Shown here: in pieces, positions 1-10,908 of the stretch | Layout of the letters: the number at the start of each line of letters is the position of its first letter | How positions within the stretch are numbered: the stretch's first letter is position 1 | Assembly: GCF_004025585.1 (NCBI RefSeq) | Contig: NZ_QTZO01000005.1 | Coordinates: forward strand, 62,001 to 126,000 | Source: Pseudodesulfovibrio sp. S3 | GTDB taxonomy: Bacteria > Desulfobacterota > Desulfovibrionia > Desulfovibrionales > Desulfovibrionaceae | Length of the DNA: 64,000 bases | Direction: 5' to 3' | Notes under the pieces: model-generated | Database searches by the model: none | Told to the model about the DNA's origin: nothing | What the model saw: the letters and a program-made list of their open reading frames with translations, nothing else | Made by a program: the position numbers and the translations under genes

Positions 1-178
1 GCCCCTCGGGGCCGAAGTTGAAATTGCCCTTGAGCAGTACCGAGCCTCCCTTGTCCACGGCTGCCTGGACATTGTCCACGTCCTGGGCCGGTTGGCCTGT
101 ACCGATCACGACCTGATCGGCATGGGCCGGGACTGCGAGGAAGAGCATGAATATCAGGGTAGTACAAAGGGGATGCAT
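1..178 (-). CDS. Secreted protein, N-terminal fragment, beta-helix-like
   Basis: The first 59 codons of a gene that runs off the left edge. It opens with a signal peptide of about 20 residues (basic/polar start, hydrophobic LIFMLFLAV core, AHA cleavage site), so the product is exported. The mature start contains VQAAVDKGGSVLLKGNFNF, the pattern seen at the first turn of pectate-lyase-like parallel beta-helix proteins. The start codon is the first ATG after the upstream sequence GGAGGCGCC. The catalytic part, if any, lies outside the window, so no substrate can be given. It is divergent from the chemoreceptor gene. Confidence 0.6.
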   Translation of the reverse strand, partial: MHPLCTTLIFMLFLAVPAHADQVVIGTGQPAQDVDNVQAAVDKGGSVLLKGNFNFGPEG

Positions 179-483
179 GGCGCCTCCGAATAAACGGTCG
201 ATTGTGTAGTTAAGATACTGTTTTGATAGTACATGTTTTGATGGAGATTGACAATCCGTGCCAATGGATGGGCATGGTGCTCCTTTCAGGAGCGTTCTGT
301 GTGGCCTTGATTGTCTACTTGGCTGCTCTGAAACGGGAATGAAGACACCGGATTACGCCCCCCTATTATAGATTTCAGCATTGTATTGCGTAGAGCATGA
401 TTGCTGATGTAATAATGATAGTAACTATTAGACCCAGGCGATTGAGGCGGATTGTTGTTACTCCTAACAGTGAGGAGTGGGGT
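179..483. other. Divergent intergenic region
   Basis: A stretch of 305 bases between the divergent secreted-protein and chemoreceptor genes. It is richer in A+T than the flanks and contains a short GCTCC/GGAGC hairpin around 270-287. I see no convincing promoter pair, RNA gene or coding frame here. A frame open upstream of the chemoreceptor start at 484 lacks its own ribosome binding site. Confidence 0.4.
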
Positions 484-2544
484 ATGAGGCTCAGGACAAG
501 GATGACGTTGATGCAGGTAGCCACGGTGGTAGCAGCCATCATGGTGCTTTGCTGGTTGTTTATTCAACAGATCACCAGCTACGCAGAATCTGAAATGGAG
601 ACATTCCGTAAGGAAAAGATGGTCGAGGAGCAACAGCAACTCAAGGATTTCGTTCAGATGGCAACCGGCACCATCGACAGTTATTACAGCCGGTCCATGG
701 ATGTCGAGGCCCTGAAGAAAGCCAAGCAGGAAGATCTCAAGCGGATCGTGGACGCGGTGTACGGGCAGGTGGAGGATTACTATAACCGCAACAAGAACGC
801 CATGGGACCGGACGAGCTTGTCAGGGGGTTGGCTCAAATAGTCATCCCTGCACGGTACGATGGGGCCAATTATGTATGGGTGCAGAATCTTGAAAACATG
901 ATCCTGGCACATCCCAGTGAAACAATGATGGGCAAGGATATGAGCCAGCTCAAGGATATCAATGGCAAAAGGATTATTGCTTCCATGACGGAGGTTGCCA
1001 GGGGCCAGGGCGAGGGCATTGTGGACTACTGGTGGCCCAAGCCCGGTGAGGAAGAAGCCAAGCTCAAGGTCTCCTATGTGCGTTTCCTGCCCGAAGCCGG
1101 ATGGATCGTCGGCACCGGGGCGTGGATCGAGGACATCACGGCCGAGATGAAGGCCGAGGCCCTGCAGCAGGTGGGCAAGATGCGTTTGACGGATGGCAAC
1201 TATTTCTGGATCAACGATCTCGACTTGAAGATGGTCATGCACCCCATCAAGCCCGACCTCGACGGGCAGAGTGTGGGTGAAATGCAGGACAGCCGGGGCA
1301 AGCGGCTCTTCCAGGAAATGGTCTCGGTGGTCAAGGCGGAGAGTCAGGGCTATGTCTCCTATTATTGGGGCAAGCCCGGCAAGGACGGTGATTTTCCCAA
1401 GCTTTCATTCGTGAAGCTTTTCGAGCCATGGGGATGGGTCGTCGGCATGGGTGTCTACATCGATGGTATTGATGAGGCGGTCGCAGCCAAGAAGGCCGCC
1501 CTGGACCAGACCATCGCTTCCATGGTGCTCATTGTCCTGGTCATATCCGTGGCGCTCGCCCTGGTGGGTGTGGTCGCCGGGGTGTTCGGTTCCAAGTCCG
1601 TGACCAACACCATCGGCGGAGAGCCGGTGGACATCGCAGGCATAGCTGCTCGGGTCTCGGATGGAGACCTGACCATTGCCAGCTCAGGCAACGGGAATCA
1701 GGAGCGGGGCATCCTCAAATCCATGAAGGATATGGCCGGCAACCTCAGGGGCGTGGTTACCGAGGTCCAGCGGGCTACCGACAATGTGGCCGCAGGCAGC
1801 GAGGAGCTTTCCTCCTCGTCGGAAACCCTTTCCCAGTCGACCATCGAACAGGCCGCATCCATCGAGGAGGTTTCGGCATCCCTGGTCGAGATCGTACGTT
1901 CCATCCGCAAGAACGCGGACAATGCCGAGGAGACGAGCCGGATCGCCGATTCGAGCAACAAGGCCATCATGTCCGGCGAGGAATCCGTGCGCAAGACCGT
2001 GGTTGCCATGCGCGAGATTGCCGACAAGGTGTCCTTCATTGAGGAGATCGCCCGCCAAACCAATTTGCTGGCACTCAATGCCGCCATTGAGGCGGCCCGC
2101 GCCGGGGAGCAGGGCAAGGGATTCGCAGTGGTGGCCGCCGAGGTCCGCAAGTTGGCCGAACGCAGCGGGCAGACCGCCCAGGAGATCAGCACCCTGTCCG
2201 TGTCCAGTGTCGATGTGGCCGAGCAGACCGGAGAGCTGTTTGCCAAATTGACGCCGGAGATTGCCAAGACCGCAGAGTTGATCAGGGGGGTTGCCGAGGT
2301 GTGCGCCGAGCAGAACCACGGGGTCAGTCAGATAGAGAAGGCCATGGAGCAGTTCGACGCTGTCATCCAGCAGAACTCCATGGCTTCGGAAGAAATGGCC
2401 TCCACTGCGGAGGAACTGGCCAGCCAGGCTGCTGCGCTTCAGACGGCCATGCGCTATTTTCAGGTAGGTGATGATCCTGCCTTGGCCTACAAGAAGGCGC
2501 GGCAACTGGAACTGCCGGGGGGTGGTGTCGAATACGAGCAATAA
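484..2544 (+). CDS. Methyl-accepting chemotaxis protein with two Cache domains
   Basis: Membrane chemoreceptor of 686 residues. Transmembrane helix 1 is at about residues 8-28. The periplasmic part carries two similar Cache units, each with an aromatic-Trp-Asn-Leu core ([15 protein letters not shown] near 130; [15 protein letters not shown] near 240), typical of tandem sCache_2 modules. Transmembrane helix 2 is near 346-368, followed by a HAMP segment. The cytoplasmic tip [19 protein letters not shown] near 520 is the hallmark MCP hairpin that contacts CheA/CheW. The start is set at the ATG preceded by GAGGAG seven bases upstream; an in-frame ATG 87 bases earlier has no ribosome binding site. 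The ligand is unknown. The C terminus has no CheR-tethering pentapeptide. Confidence 0.9.
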   Translation: MRLRTRMTLMQVATVVAAIMVLCWLFIQQITSYAESEMETFRKEKMVEEQQQLKDFVQMATGTIDSYYSRSMDVEALKKAKQEDLKRIVDAVYGQVEDYYNRNKNAMGPDELVRGLAQIVIPARYDGANYVWVQNLENMILAHPSETMMGKDMSQLKDINGKRIIASMTEVARGQGEGIVDYWWPKPGEEEAKLKVSYVRFLPEAGWIVGTGAWIEDITAEMKAEALQQVGKMRLTDGNYFWINDLDLKMVMHPIKPDLDGQSVGEMQDSRGKRLFQEMVSVVKAESQGYVSYYWGKPGKDGDFPKLSFVKLFEPWGWVVGMGVYIDGIDEAVAAKKAALDQTIASMVLIVLVISVALALVGVVAGVFGSKSVTNTIGGEPVDIAGIAARVSDGDLTIASSGNGNQERGILKSMKDMAGNLRGVVTEVQRATDNVAAGSEELSSSSETLSQSTIEQAASIEEVSASLVEIVRSIRKNADNAEETSRIADSSNKAIMSGEESVRKTVVAMREIADKVSFIEEIARQTNLLALNAAIEAARAGEQGKGFAVVAAEVRKLAERSGQTAQEISTLSVSSVDVAEQTGELFAKLTPEIAKTAELIRGVAEVCAEQNHGVSQIEKAMEQFDAVIQQNSMASEEMASTAEELASQAAALQTAMRYFQVGDDPALAYKKARQLELPGGGVEYEQ

Positions 2545-2559
2545 CCGCTGGGCAGAGGG

Positions 2560-3117
2560 TCAGTATCCCTGTCTGAATTCGGAGGTGGTTTTGCCGTTCT
2601 CGCGAAACTTCCGGTCGCGGGCGTTGGCCTTGTCCTGTTCGAACACGGCGTTGGCAACGGCCTCGCACGCTCCCTGAAGGTCAGGCGAGTCGCTGGAACG
2701 GATGGCCCGAACCAGCTCCTTGAGCACGCCTGCGATTATTCGTTGACCGGCCCAAGCAGGGTAGTCCCGCCAGTAGGCAACGGCCCGTTCCGCCTGGCCC
2801 GACTTGGCCGCTGCATAGCCCGCGTTCAGGAAGGCGTCCGGGATGTCCTTTGCCTCGATGCAGTCGTCGAGGATGCGCAGGGCATCGGCATACCGACCTG
2901 TGCGGGTGTAGCAGATACCCGCCATGACCATGTGGGAAGGTCTGGGGCGTTCGTTTTTGGCGTTTATCTCTGCCAGGTGTTCGTCAAAGGCGGCCGCACC
3001 TTCTGTGAAGTATTGCTTGGCCTTGACAAAGTCGCTGCGCTGTTCGGCCGCACGGCCGCGTTGGAAATTCTTTTCGCCTTTGCGACAGGGCCGGACCAGT
3101 TTGGAGAAGAACGACAT
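2560..3117 (-). CDS. TPR-like hypothetical protein
   Basis: A cytoplasmic protein of 185 residues with no signal peptide. The middle (about 15-115) reads as helical hairpins with TPR spacing and residues, for example YTRTGRYADALRILDDCIEA followed by FLNAGYAAAKSGQAERAVAY. The N terminus is basic. TPR arrays bind partner proteins; which partner cannot be told. It sits convergent to the chemoreceptor gene with only 15 bases between stops, and downstream of groEL on the same strand but behind a strong terminator, so it is probably expressed separately. Function unknown. Confidence 0.7.
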   Translation of the reverse strand: MSFFSKLVRPCRKGEKNFQRGRAAEQRSDFVKAKQYFTEGAAAFDEHLAEINAKNERPRPSHMVMAGICYTRTGRYADALRILDDCIEAKDIPDAFLNAGYAAAKSGQAERAVAYWRDYPAWAGQRIIAGVLKELVRAIRSSDSPDLQGACEAVANAVFEQDKANARDRKFRENGKTTSEFRQGY

Positions 3118-3157
3118 GAACGAATCCTAGCGTTTTGCTCTGCCGAGGACAACCGGG

Positions 3158-3193
3158 AAAGAATAAAGGCCGGGCGCGTGAGCGCCCGGCCTT
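3158..3193 (-). terminator. Rho-independent terminator after groEL
   Basis: A perfect 12-bp stem AAGGCCGGGCGC with a four-base loop, followed on the minus strand by TTTATTCTTT. It lies 28 bases past the groEL stop and explains the end of the chaperonin transcript. Confidence 0.85.
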
Positions 3194-3220
3194 GAATATC
3201 GGTCGGTTCGGAAAACGGTG

Positions 3221-4849
<1,629 letters not shown>

Positions 4850-4979
4850 TCAACCGGTACAAAACTGCTCGAAAAGCCGGATGCCGGGCGAGGGAAGGAC
4901 TCAAGGCCAAAGTGCAGATTCTTCTGCGCGGCAGGTCGGAATCGTGAGCCTCGACGCGGGCAAACCTTCTCGGGCAGAG

Positions 4980-5240
4980 TTAGGCGAAAACGCCCAGGAT
5001 ATCGTCCTCACGCATGATGATCAGCTCGTCGCTGTCCATGGTGAATTCGCTTCCGGCATACTTGGCGAACAGGATGATGTCGCCGTCCTTGACGGTTTTG
5101 CATTCGGGACCGGCAGCCATGACAACGCCGTTCTGCGGCTTCTCTTTGGCTGAATCCGGGATGTAGATGCCCCCGGCGGTCTTGTCCTCTTTCTCTTTTC
5201 TCTTGACGATGACGCGGTCATGCAATGGTTTCAAACCCAT
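4980..5240 (-). CDS. groS: Co-chaperonin GroES, short form
   Basis: Lid of the GroEL chamber, 86 residues against the usual 95-97. The N-terminal [14 protein letters not shown], the mobile loop [18 protein letters not shown] and the C-terminal REDDILGVF are conserved. The shortening has two sources: the roof loop between AAGP and GDIILF is only about seven residues (ECKTVKD), where most GroES proteins have about 15, and the C terminus stops right after the last strand. The start is the ATG preceded by AAGGAG; an in-frame ATG further upstream has no such site. First gene of the groESL operon. Confidence 0.95.
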   Translation of the reverse strand: MGLKPLHDRVIVKRKEKEDKTAGGIYIPDSAKEKPQNGVVMAAGPECKTVKDGDIILFAKYAGSEFTMDSDELIIMREDDILGVFA

Positions 5241-5304
5241 GAATATTCTCCTTATGATCTCTTCACCGCTGAAAATAGGCGGCGTGTGATGTCGACTGCG
5301 GCAA

Positions 5305-5332
5305 GAGATAAGCACGGGAGGGGGCATGTCAA
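5305..5332 (-). promoter_or_regulatory. Candidate sigma-70 promoter of groESL
   Basis: On the minus strand TTGACA (5332-5327) is followed after 15-16 bases by TTATCT/TATCTC (5311-5305), about 65 bases before the groES start. The -35 is perfect and the -10 is poor. Neither a CIRCE repeat nor a good sigma-32 box is present nearby, so heat regulation is not explained by this sequence. Confidence 0.35.
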
Positions 5333-5452
5333 CAGGGAAGGGTACATTTTCCCGACTCTGTTCGGAGGCGCGGTTGATATCCTGTCAAAAGAACGATAAC
5401 AATCATTGGTAAATAAAATCATTATAGAAAGTCACAAGGGGGATAGCAGGGC

Positions 5453-6925
5453 ATGGAAACCGGATTACGAAGACTGGTGGTGGTCTCAAATCGACTTCCG
5501 GCCGCGCTCAAACAGCAGGATGGTGTTTGGAAAGTGCAGCAAGGGTCCGGCGGCCTGGTCACGGCCATGGCCCCGGTGCTCAAGAATCGAGGTGGAGTCT
5601 GGATAGGTTGGTCGGGAGCGGCCAACCCGGACGTGGACGTGGAAGGATTGCTGGCCGATTTTTCCGATGAAGCCGGCTATGATCTGTGCACCGTGTCCCT
5701 GACCGAAGAGGAGGTGGAGGGGTACTACTACGGTTTTTCCAATGAAATCATCTGGCCGCTGTTCCATGACCTGCAATCCCGTTGCCGGTTCCACCCCCGG
5801 TACTGGAGGTCCTATCTTGACGTCAATTTCAAGTTCGCCGAGGTGGTGGCCCGTACAACCACGGACGAGGACTACATCTGGGTTCAGGATTATCACCTCA
5901 TGCACCAGGCCTTTTTTCTCAAGAGCATGGGGGTGAAGCGGAATATAGGATTTTTCCTGCATATTCCCTTTCCGCCGCCCGACATCTTCATGAAGCTCCC
6001 CTGGCGGGCAAAGCTCATCCAGGCCCTGACCGAGTTCGATCTCGTGGGGTTCCAGACCGCTCAGGACCGGCGCAATTTCGTGGGCTGCCTTCAGCGTCTC
6101 ATGCCCGGGGCCAAGGTCGAGGGACGGGGCGCGGTGGTGACCGTGAACATGGGCTCCCGCTCCTTCCGGTTGGGCGCGTTCCCCATTTCCATAGATTATA
6201 ACCAGTTTTCCGAGATGGCCAAGCGGCCGGAGGTGGCCCGGCAAACGTTCGACCTCAAGGAAGCCCTGCACCATCGGAAGATCATTCTCGGTGTGGATCG
6301 GCTGGATTACACCAAGGGCATCCCGGAGCGTATCCGCTCCATCCAGACCCTGTTGCGCAGCTATCCCGATCTCCAGGGGCATGTCGTTTTCATTCAGATA
6401 GCGGTTCCCAGTCGCGAGGAGGTGGACGAATACAAGGAGTTGCGCACGGAGATCGAACAACTGGTGGGGCGGGTCAATGGCGAATTTTCCTATCCGGGCT
6501 GGGTGCCGGTGCAATATCTCTATCGCAGTCTGCCCCATGACAAGTTGGTGGCCTACTATGCGGCGGCCGACATCGGGCTGGTCACTCCCCTGCGCGACGG
6601 CATGAACCTGGTGGCCAAGGAATACTGCGCCTGCAACAATTCCGAAAGCGGCGCCTTGGTCCTGAGTGAATTCGCCGGGGCCGCGGCCCAGCTCCAGCGG
6701 CATGCCTATCTGGTCAACCCTTACGACATGGAAGGGGTGGCCAAGGCGCTGCATCGCGCCCTGCACTGGGAAAAGGACGAACGCCGGAGCCACATGTCCA
6801 AGCTTCGGGACCAGGTCCGCAAGAACAATATCTTCTGGTGGGTTGATTCCTTTCTCCAGGCAGGTATTGCCAAGAGCCTGGGGGATTTCCCGGAAATCGA
6901 GACCGTGCAGTTCGATCAGATATAG
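5453..6925 (+). CDS. otsA: Trehalose-6-phosphate synthase (GT20 family)
   Basis: Glycosyltransferase family 20 enzyme of 490 residues, expected to join UDP- or ADP-glucose to glucose-6-phosphate. Landmarks: N-terminal VVVSNRLP loop, [33 protein letters not shown] carrying the phosphate/nucleotide-contacting Arg and Lys, and the C-terminal [11 protein letters not shown]. It is a single-domain enzyme with no fused phosphatase, and no OtsB phosphatase gene lies next to it. A glucosylglycerol-phosphate synthase is the main alternative, since it shares the same fold and length. AAGGGGG precedes the ATG. Likely role: compatible-solute synthesis. Confidence 0.88.
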   Translation: METGLRRLVVVSNRLPAALKQQDGVWKVQQGSGGLVTAMAPVLKNRGGVWIGWSGAANPDVDVEGLLADFSDEAGYDLCTVSLTEEEVEGYYYGFSNEIIWPLFHDLQSRCRFHPRYWRSYLDVNFKFAEVVARTTTDEDYIWVQDYHLMHQAFFLKSMGVKRNIGFFLHIPFPPPDIFMKLPWRAKLIQALTEFDLVGFQTAQDRRNFVGCLQRLMPGAKVEGRGAVVTVNMGSRSFRLGAFPISIDYNQFSEMAKRPEVARQTFDLKEALHHRKIILGVDRLDYTKGIPERIRSIQTLLRSYPDLQGHVVFIQIAVPSREEVDEYKELRTEIEQLVGRVNGEFSYPGWVPVQYLYRSLPHDKLVAYYAAADIGLVTPLRDGMNLVAKEYCACNNSESGALVLSEFAGAAAQLQRHAYLVNPYDMEGVAKALHRALHWEKDERRSHMSKLRDQVRKNNIFWWVDSFLQAGIAKSLGDFPEIETVQFDQI

Positions 6926-6935
6926 CCCGTTCGTC

Positions 6936-7169
6936 ATGCTCACGCTCAAATGTGCCGATTGCCGCCGCAAGCTCTGGAAGTATCACAAGATAGGCCAGGG
7001 AGAAGTGCACCGCTGCCACAAGGACCGTATTCAGAAGGTCTGGAACATGGAAGAGCGTGACGGCAAGGTCTATTGCGTCTGCGGCAAGGCCGTGGGCATA
7101 GACCGGGGGAGCTATTTCACCATGGATAAGAATGCCTTCACCTACAAGGGAACGAAAACGAACGGTTGA
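6936..7169 (+). CDS. Small cysteine-rich (zinc-ribbon-like) protein
   Basis: A protein of 77 residues with five Cys: CADC near the N terminus, a single Cys in HRCHKD, and CVC near residue 49. The spacing suggests a zinc ribbon. It is basic and has no signal peptide. It starts ten bases after the otsA stop on the same strand and has no clear ribosome binding site, so translation may depend on the upstream gene. I do not recognise the family; its function is unknown. Confidence 0.6.
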   Translation: MLTLKCADCRRKLWKYHKIGQGEVHRCHKDRIQKVWNMEERDGKVYCVCGKAVGIDRGSYFTMDKNAFTYKGTKTNG

Positions 7170-7235
7170 CACAGGACAGTGCATCCGGGAAAGTGTAACA
7201 ACATGTGATCCGAACAAACGATCAAGGAGCCTGGT

Positions 7236-7691
7236 TTGAACATTCGCGTACTGTTTTTCACTATCATGCTGGTGCTGGCCTTTGTCTCGACCTCCCCTGC
7301 GGCGGAGGAGTGCAAGGCCATTCCCTGGGGCGCGCCTATCTCCGCCGTGGAGGAGATCACCTTTTCCCATTTAGCCGGTGGCGTGAAGTTCTACACGGTC
7401 ACCAAGGTTGAACCGTGCGGTATCTTCAAGGTTCAGGGCGCGCACGTCAGTTATGGTTTCCGTGAAGGGAAGCTCTTCACCACCCTGGTGGAGATCGACA
7501 AGGCCAAGGATGTGAAAAAAGTGGTGTCCCTGCTCATGGACAGCTACGGCCTGCCCGACCACAAGAAATCCGACGGCTGGGACGAATACAGGTGGGAAAC
7601 CGAGGACCTCAGGATCAAGCTCAAGAGCCAGTACTCCACGGACCGCATCAAGATCGGCATGTATTACAAACCGCTGATTCCGAAGGAATAA
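7236..7691 (+). CDS. Exported hypothetical protein
   Basis: A protein of 151 residues with a signal peptide (hydrophobic FFTIMLVLAFVS, cleavage after SPAA). The start is TTG: a clear AAGGAG lies six bases upstream, and no ATG in frame fits. The mature part has two Cys (ECK and EPCG) that could form a disulfide in the periplasm, and a mixed alpha/beta pattern (VVSLLMDSYGLPDHKKSDG, YRWETEDLRIKL) resembling small periplasmic proteins of unknown role. It ends 23 bases before a strong terminator. Confidence 0.7.
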   Translation: MNIRVLFFTIMLVLAFVSTSPAAEECKAIPWGAPISAVEEITFSHLAGGVKFYTVTKVEPCGIFKVQGAHVSYGFREGKLFTTLVEIDKAKDVKKVVSLLMDSYGLPDHKKSDGWDEYRWETEDLRIKLKSQYSTDRIKIGMYYKPLIPKE

Positions 7692-7713
7692 CGGCTGCCT
7701 CTTTCCTGGCATC

Positions 7714-7743
7714 AAAGGCCGCTCCCCGGGGAGTGGCCTTTTT
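7714..7743 (+). terminator. Rho-independent terminator
   Basis: AAAGGCC-GCTCCCC paired with GGGGAGT-GGCCTTT, running into TTTTT. It closes the transcript of the exported protein gene. Confidence 0.8.
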
Positions 7744-7791
7744 GGGCTTTGCCATTCGTAATCCCGGACTTATGATGTCCGTGGAGGAATC

Positions 7792-9102
7792 ATGTCCAAA
7801 CAGATGAAGAATTTTCTGACCATTGTCGGCATCATCGTCGTGGGGGCGTTTTTCGCCTTTCTCTTTGACTGCATCGTCGGGTTGTCGGATTTTGCCGGAC
7901 GGATCAACCCTGCTCTGGCCCCGTGGACATTCTGGATATTGCTGGCGGCAGTGGTGGGGTCTGTGGGCTGGTGGGCGGCGCTGCTTCTGGTGCGGCCCCG
8001 GCCCATCCTGGTTCACGCCGACCCCTCGCCCGAGGACATGGTCCGTTTCAAACAGGAACTGGTGAAAAGGCTGTCCCGAAACCGCATCCTCAAAGTGGCA
8101 AACATCCGCGTGCGTGACGAGGCCGACCTGGAAGCCGGACTGGCATATCTCAAGGCCAAGGCGGATGAGGAGATTCGGAGCACGGCCAAAAGGGTCTTTA
8201 TCGGTTCTGCCGTATCCCAGAACGGTCGTCTCGATTCCCTGGTGGTCCTCTTCCTCATCTCCAGGCTGGCCTGGCGCATTTCCAAGCTCTACTGCCAGCG
8301 GCCGCATTACCGTGAACTGGTCAATCTGTACGTCAATATCGCGGTCACGTCTTTTCTGGCGGGCAGCATCGAGGAATTCGGCATCGAGGAATACGTGCAT
8401 GAGCTGATGGGACCGCTGGTGGCCGGGTCGGCCCTGGGGGCCATGCCCGGAGCCGAAGCCGTGGCCGGGACCGTGACCAGCTCCATCCTGAGCGGCTCCA
8501 CCAATGCCTTGCTGGCCATGCGCTGCGGCATCGTGGCCCGCAACTACATGAGTCTCGACCTGAACGCCAAGGGGGCCATGCGTCGCAGTGCCACTCTGGA
8601 GGCTGCGGGAATGTTCATGTCCATTTCCGGCGAGACCGTGACCCAGGTGACCAGACTGTTGGTCAAGGGGTCTTCCGGGGCCGTGAAAAACGGGGCCAAA
8701 AAGGCGTTCAAGTCAATGGGCCGGACCGTGACCGGTGCGGCGGGAAGCGTGGGTTCGGGAGCCAAGTTCGTGGGGCGCGGGGTCAAGGATTCGGCCAGGT
8801 CCGCCGGGCGCGGAGTGACGGATTCCACCCGGTCGGCGGTGGATGGCGTGGATAAGGCCGTGGACAGGGCGGCCACTGAGATCAAGCGGTCGGTTCGCAA
8901 GGTCGGAGAAGCGGCCCGGAGTGTGACCCGTGAGGTCGGTCCGGTCCTGGAAAAGGCCGAGGCCCGAGTGGATGCGGTCGCAGGCAGGGCCAAGGGGATG
9001 CTGCGGTCCACCGGAAAGTCCGTCGAGGACCGCGCCAGAAAGGTTCGGGACAGCCTGCGTTTTGGGAAAAAGCCTCCGAAAGAAACTTCAGAAGGGGACT
9101 AG
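7792..9102 (+). CDS. DUF697-type membrane protein with C-terminal 11-residue repeats
   Basis: A protein of 436 residues. Two transmembrane helices lie at about 8-26 and 43-64. Residues about 140-255 match the DUF697 pattern (VFIGSAVSQNGRLDSLVVLF, LVNLYVNIAVTSFLAG and a Gly/Ala-rich membrane-associating stretch). From residue 310 to about 419 the chain repeats every 11 residues, with units such as KDSARSAGRGV, TDSTRSAVDGV and DKAVDRAATEI, predicting a long amphipathic helix like those of LEA group 3 or apolipoprotein-type segments. GGAGG precedes the start. Role unknown; the tail suggests membrane-surface binding. Confidence 0.75.
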   Translation: MSKQMKNFLTIVGIIVVGAFFAFLFDCIVGLSDFAGRINPALAPWTFWILLAAVVGSVGWWAALLLVRPRPILVHADPSPEDMVRFKQELVKRLSRNRILKVANIRVRDEADLEAGLAYLKAKADEEIRSTAKRVFIGSAVSQNGRLDSLVVLFLISRLAWRISKLYCQRPHYRELVNLYVNIAVTSFLAGSIEEFGIEEYVHELMGPLVAGSALGAMPGAEAVAGTVTSSILSGSTNALLAMRCGIVARNYMSLDLNAKGAMRRSATLEAAGMFMSISGETVTQVTRLLVKGSSGAVKNGAKKAFKSMGRTVTGAAGSVGSGAKFVGRGVKDSARSAGRGVTDSTRSAVDGVDKAVDRAATEIKRSVRKVGEAARSVTREVGPVLEKAEARVDAVAGRAKGMLRSTGKSVEDRARKVRDSLRFGKKPPKETSEGD

Positions 9103-9620
9103 AACACCCGACGGGTGCCCAGGTAGTGCTCGAACCAGTAAGGCGTGTTCAGGCTCGATTCCATGACCTGCCTCCCGGAACTGGGGGCGTGCACGAAGGT
9201 GCCCCGGTCGGTGACGATGCCCACATGCAGGGATTTTCCCTTCTTGTCCACCTGATAGAAAACGAGATCGCCGGGGCGCATGTCGCTTCGATCGGTCGGC
9301 GTGCCCGTGCCGAATTGCTGACTGGCCATGCGGGGCAGGTTGATGCCGTTTTGATAGTATACGAACCAGACCAGACCGGAGCAGTCGAATCCGGTCCTGG
9401 GTGAATAGCCGCCCCATTTATAGGGCGCACCCACCATGGATCGGGCCAGGCGGATGATTTTTGTGGCCTTGGGCGAGGCTGGCTGACTGCGCACCACCGC
9501 CTCGGGCGGGACCGGGGCAGGCGACTTTGCGGCGCAGGCGGGCAGGAAGGCCCAGCAGGCCAGCAACAAGGCGGAAAGCAGGAGTGGGCGGATGCGAGAC
9601 ATATCTCTGTGTGCCGTCAT
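9099..9620 (-). CDS. NlpC/P60 family peptidoglycan endopeptidase, lipoprotein
   Basis: A lipoprotein of 173 residues with a long signal peptide and lipobox LPAC (Cys29), followed by a Pro/Ala-rich linker. The NlpC/P60 catalytic domain (about 55-173) has Cys80 in FDCSGLVWF, His132 in HVGIV and His144 in VHAPSSG, the expected Cys-His-His triad for cutting peptide stems between D-Glu and diaminopimelate. This resembles the Spr/MepS family, so it likely acts at the outer membrane inner face in murein turnover. GGAGGGG sits before the first ATG. Its stop overlaps the convergent DUF697 gene by four bases. Confidence 0.9.
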   Translation of the reverse strand: MTAHRDMSRIRPLLLSALLLACWAFLPACAAKSPAPVPPEAVVRSQPASPKATKIIRLARSMVGAPYKWGGYSPRTGFDCSGLVWFVYYQNGINLPRMASQQFGTGTPTDRSDMRPGDLVFYQVDKKGKSLHVGIVTDRGTFVHAPSSGRQVMESSLNTPYWFEHYLGTRRVF

Positions 9621-9636
9621 GCCGCCCCCTCCAGGC

Positions 9637-10194
9637 CTATCTCTTGACTCTCAGGTAGGATTTGACCGAGCGCGCGCCCGGCACCTTGTTGGCGTAGTCG
9701 ATGATCCGTTCCTTTTCCGCAGTGGATCCCACCACTCCGAGCAGGACGATGTTGCACTGGATGGTCTTGATCTCGATGTTGGTGGACCATATGTTCTTGT
9801 CTGCTACCAGGTCGCTTTTGAGCCTGGCATAAAGATCAAGGTTGTCGGTGGTGCCGCAACTGTCGTTGACTCGCTTGGGCAGCATGTAGGTGGTCACCGT
9901 GCGGACGCCGTCCACGGCCTTGGCGATCTTGACGGCGCGGTCCACCTGGGCGCGGGATTCGTATTCGCCCACGATATAGACCAGCCCTTCATAGCTGGAG
10001 GCATCGAAATCCATGTATTTTACCAGATCGTCGGCAAGAAAATCCTTCTCGATGATGAAGGTGATTTTCTCGTCGTTCGCGTAATCTCCCACACTGCGTT
10101 CTTCCACGGCCACGTTGTAGGCTGTGCAGCCGCCAGACAGGATGCTTGTGCCGAGCAGGCCCAGGAGCATGAATAGAGAAATGATACGATGCAT
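9637..10194 (-). CDS. BON-domain lipoprotein
   Basis: A lipoprotein of 185 residues, lipobox LSGGC (Cys23). Two BON units follow (about 45-105 and 115-180), each with the alternating pattern ending in a conserved Gly after a beta strand (GLVYIVGEYESRAQVDRAVK; NIVLLGVVGSTAEKERIIDY). The family includes OsmY and YraP/DolP, which bind phospholipid and support envelope integrity. ATG at 10194 has GAGG at good spacing; a GTG twelve bases earlier lacks one. It lies 16 bases upstream of the NlpC/P60 gene and is probably co-transcribed with it. Confidence 0.85.
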   Translation of the reverse strand: MHRIISLFMLLGLLGTSILSGGCTAYNVAVEERSVGDYANDEKITFIIEKDFLADDLVKYMDFDASSYEGLVYIVGEYESRAQVDRAVKIAKAVDGVRTVTTYMLPKRVNDSCGTTDNLDLYARLKSDLVADKNIWSTNIEIKTIQCNIVLLGVVGSTAEKERIIDYANKVPGARSVKSYLRVKR

Positions 10195-10351
10195 GAAATA
10201 CCTCACATTTTTTTTCTAGACTTAATCTACATACCTGTTTTCCTTCGCGTCCGCAAGATTGTCCGGCAAGGAGCGGTCTGCCTGTTGACCCACCCTGCCT
10301 ATAGGCTATGATTCCAAATACATCGGTTGAGAATGTGAAGAAAAGGAACGA

Positions 10352-10895
10352 TTGCGTGAAATCCTGCTGGTTCTTTTGACGGGGGCGGTATTCATGTCCT
10401 CTGGGTGCGCAGTCAAAAGCAGCCTGACGGAGGACCGGGCAGGCGAAGTGATCACCTATACCCGAGTCGATTCCTGGCGGTCCGTGTCCTTGAGTGTCGG
10501 CGGCGGTTGTGTCTATGAACAGCGGGTTGATCGGGAATTCATGGGCGTGAACGTCAAGGGATATCTGTTCAAGGCCGAAGACGGTTCGTCGGTGCTCGTC
10601 GCACGTTGCCCCGCGATGTGTTCGAAAATTTGACAGGCGGCAGATCAAGGCCCCGGCCACGGGTGTTACGGCCTATCCTCCAAAGGCGGTTTTTTTGCCC
10701 CGGTTCTGTCAATTGGTCAGGGCGTACGTCATAACCCTGGACTCGGACGGTGTGGCGGCGCTCAAGATTCTGTCCTGTGCCGATGATGCCGGAGGGTGCG
10801 GCCATTGGGAGAACTCTGAGGCTTTCCTTGCCGAGAGTCTCGACGCTGTCGCCGGGTTCGACAGCAAGGCGGATGCGGCCATAGTCATCCACTGA
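10352..10895 (+). pseudogene. Frameshifted lipoprotein gene
   Basis: It starts at TTG with AAGGAA just upstream and a lipobox MSSGC, giving a lipoprotein that runs to a stop at 10633 after 93 residues. A different frame then stays open to 10895 and reads as ordinary protein (IKAPATGVTAYPPKAVFLP and on to AAIVIH). Adding one base to the CCCC run near 10610 and one to the TTT run near 10630 gives a single continuous protein of about 180 residues passing through RDVFENFDRRQIKAP. The gene therefore carries two one-base losses in homopolymers, either real decay or sequencing error. Family not recognised. Confidence 0.6.
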
Positions 10896-10908
10896 CAGCC
10901 GGACCGGT

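Noticed and set aside
5241-5452. CIRCE element or sigma-32 promoter for groESL
   Set aside because: I looked for TTAGCACTC-N9-GAGTGCTAA and CTTGAA/CCCCAT patterns and found neither.
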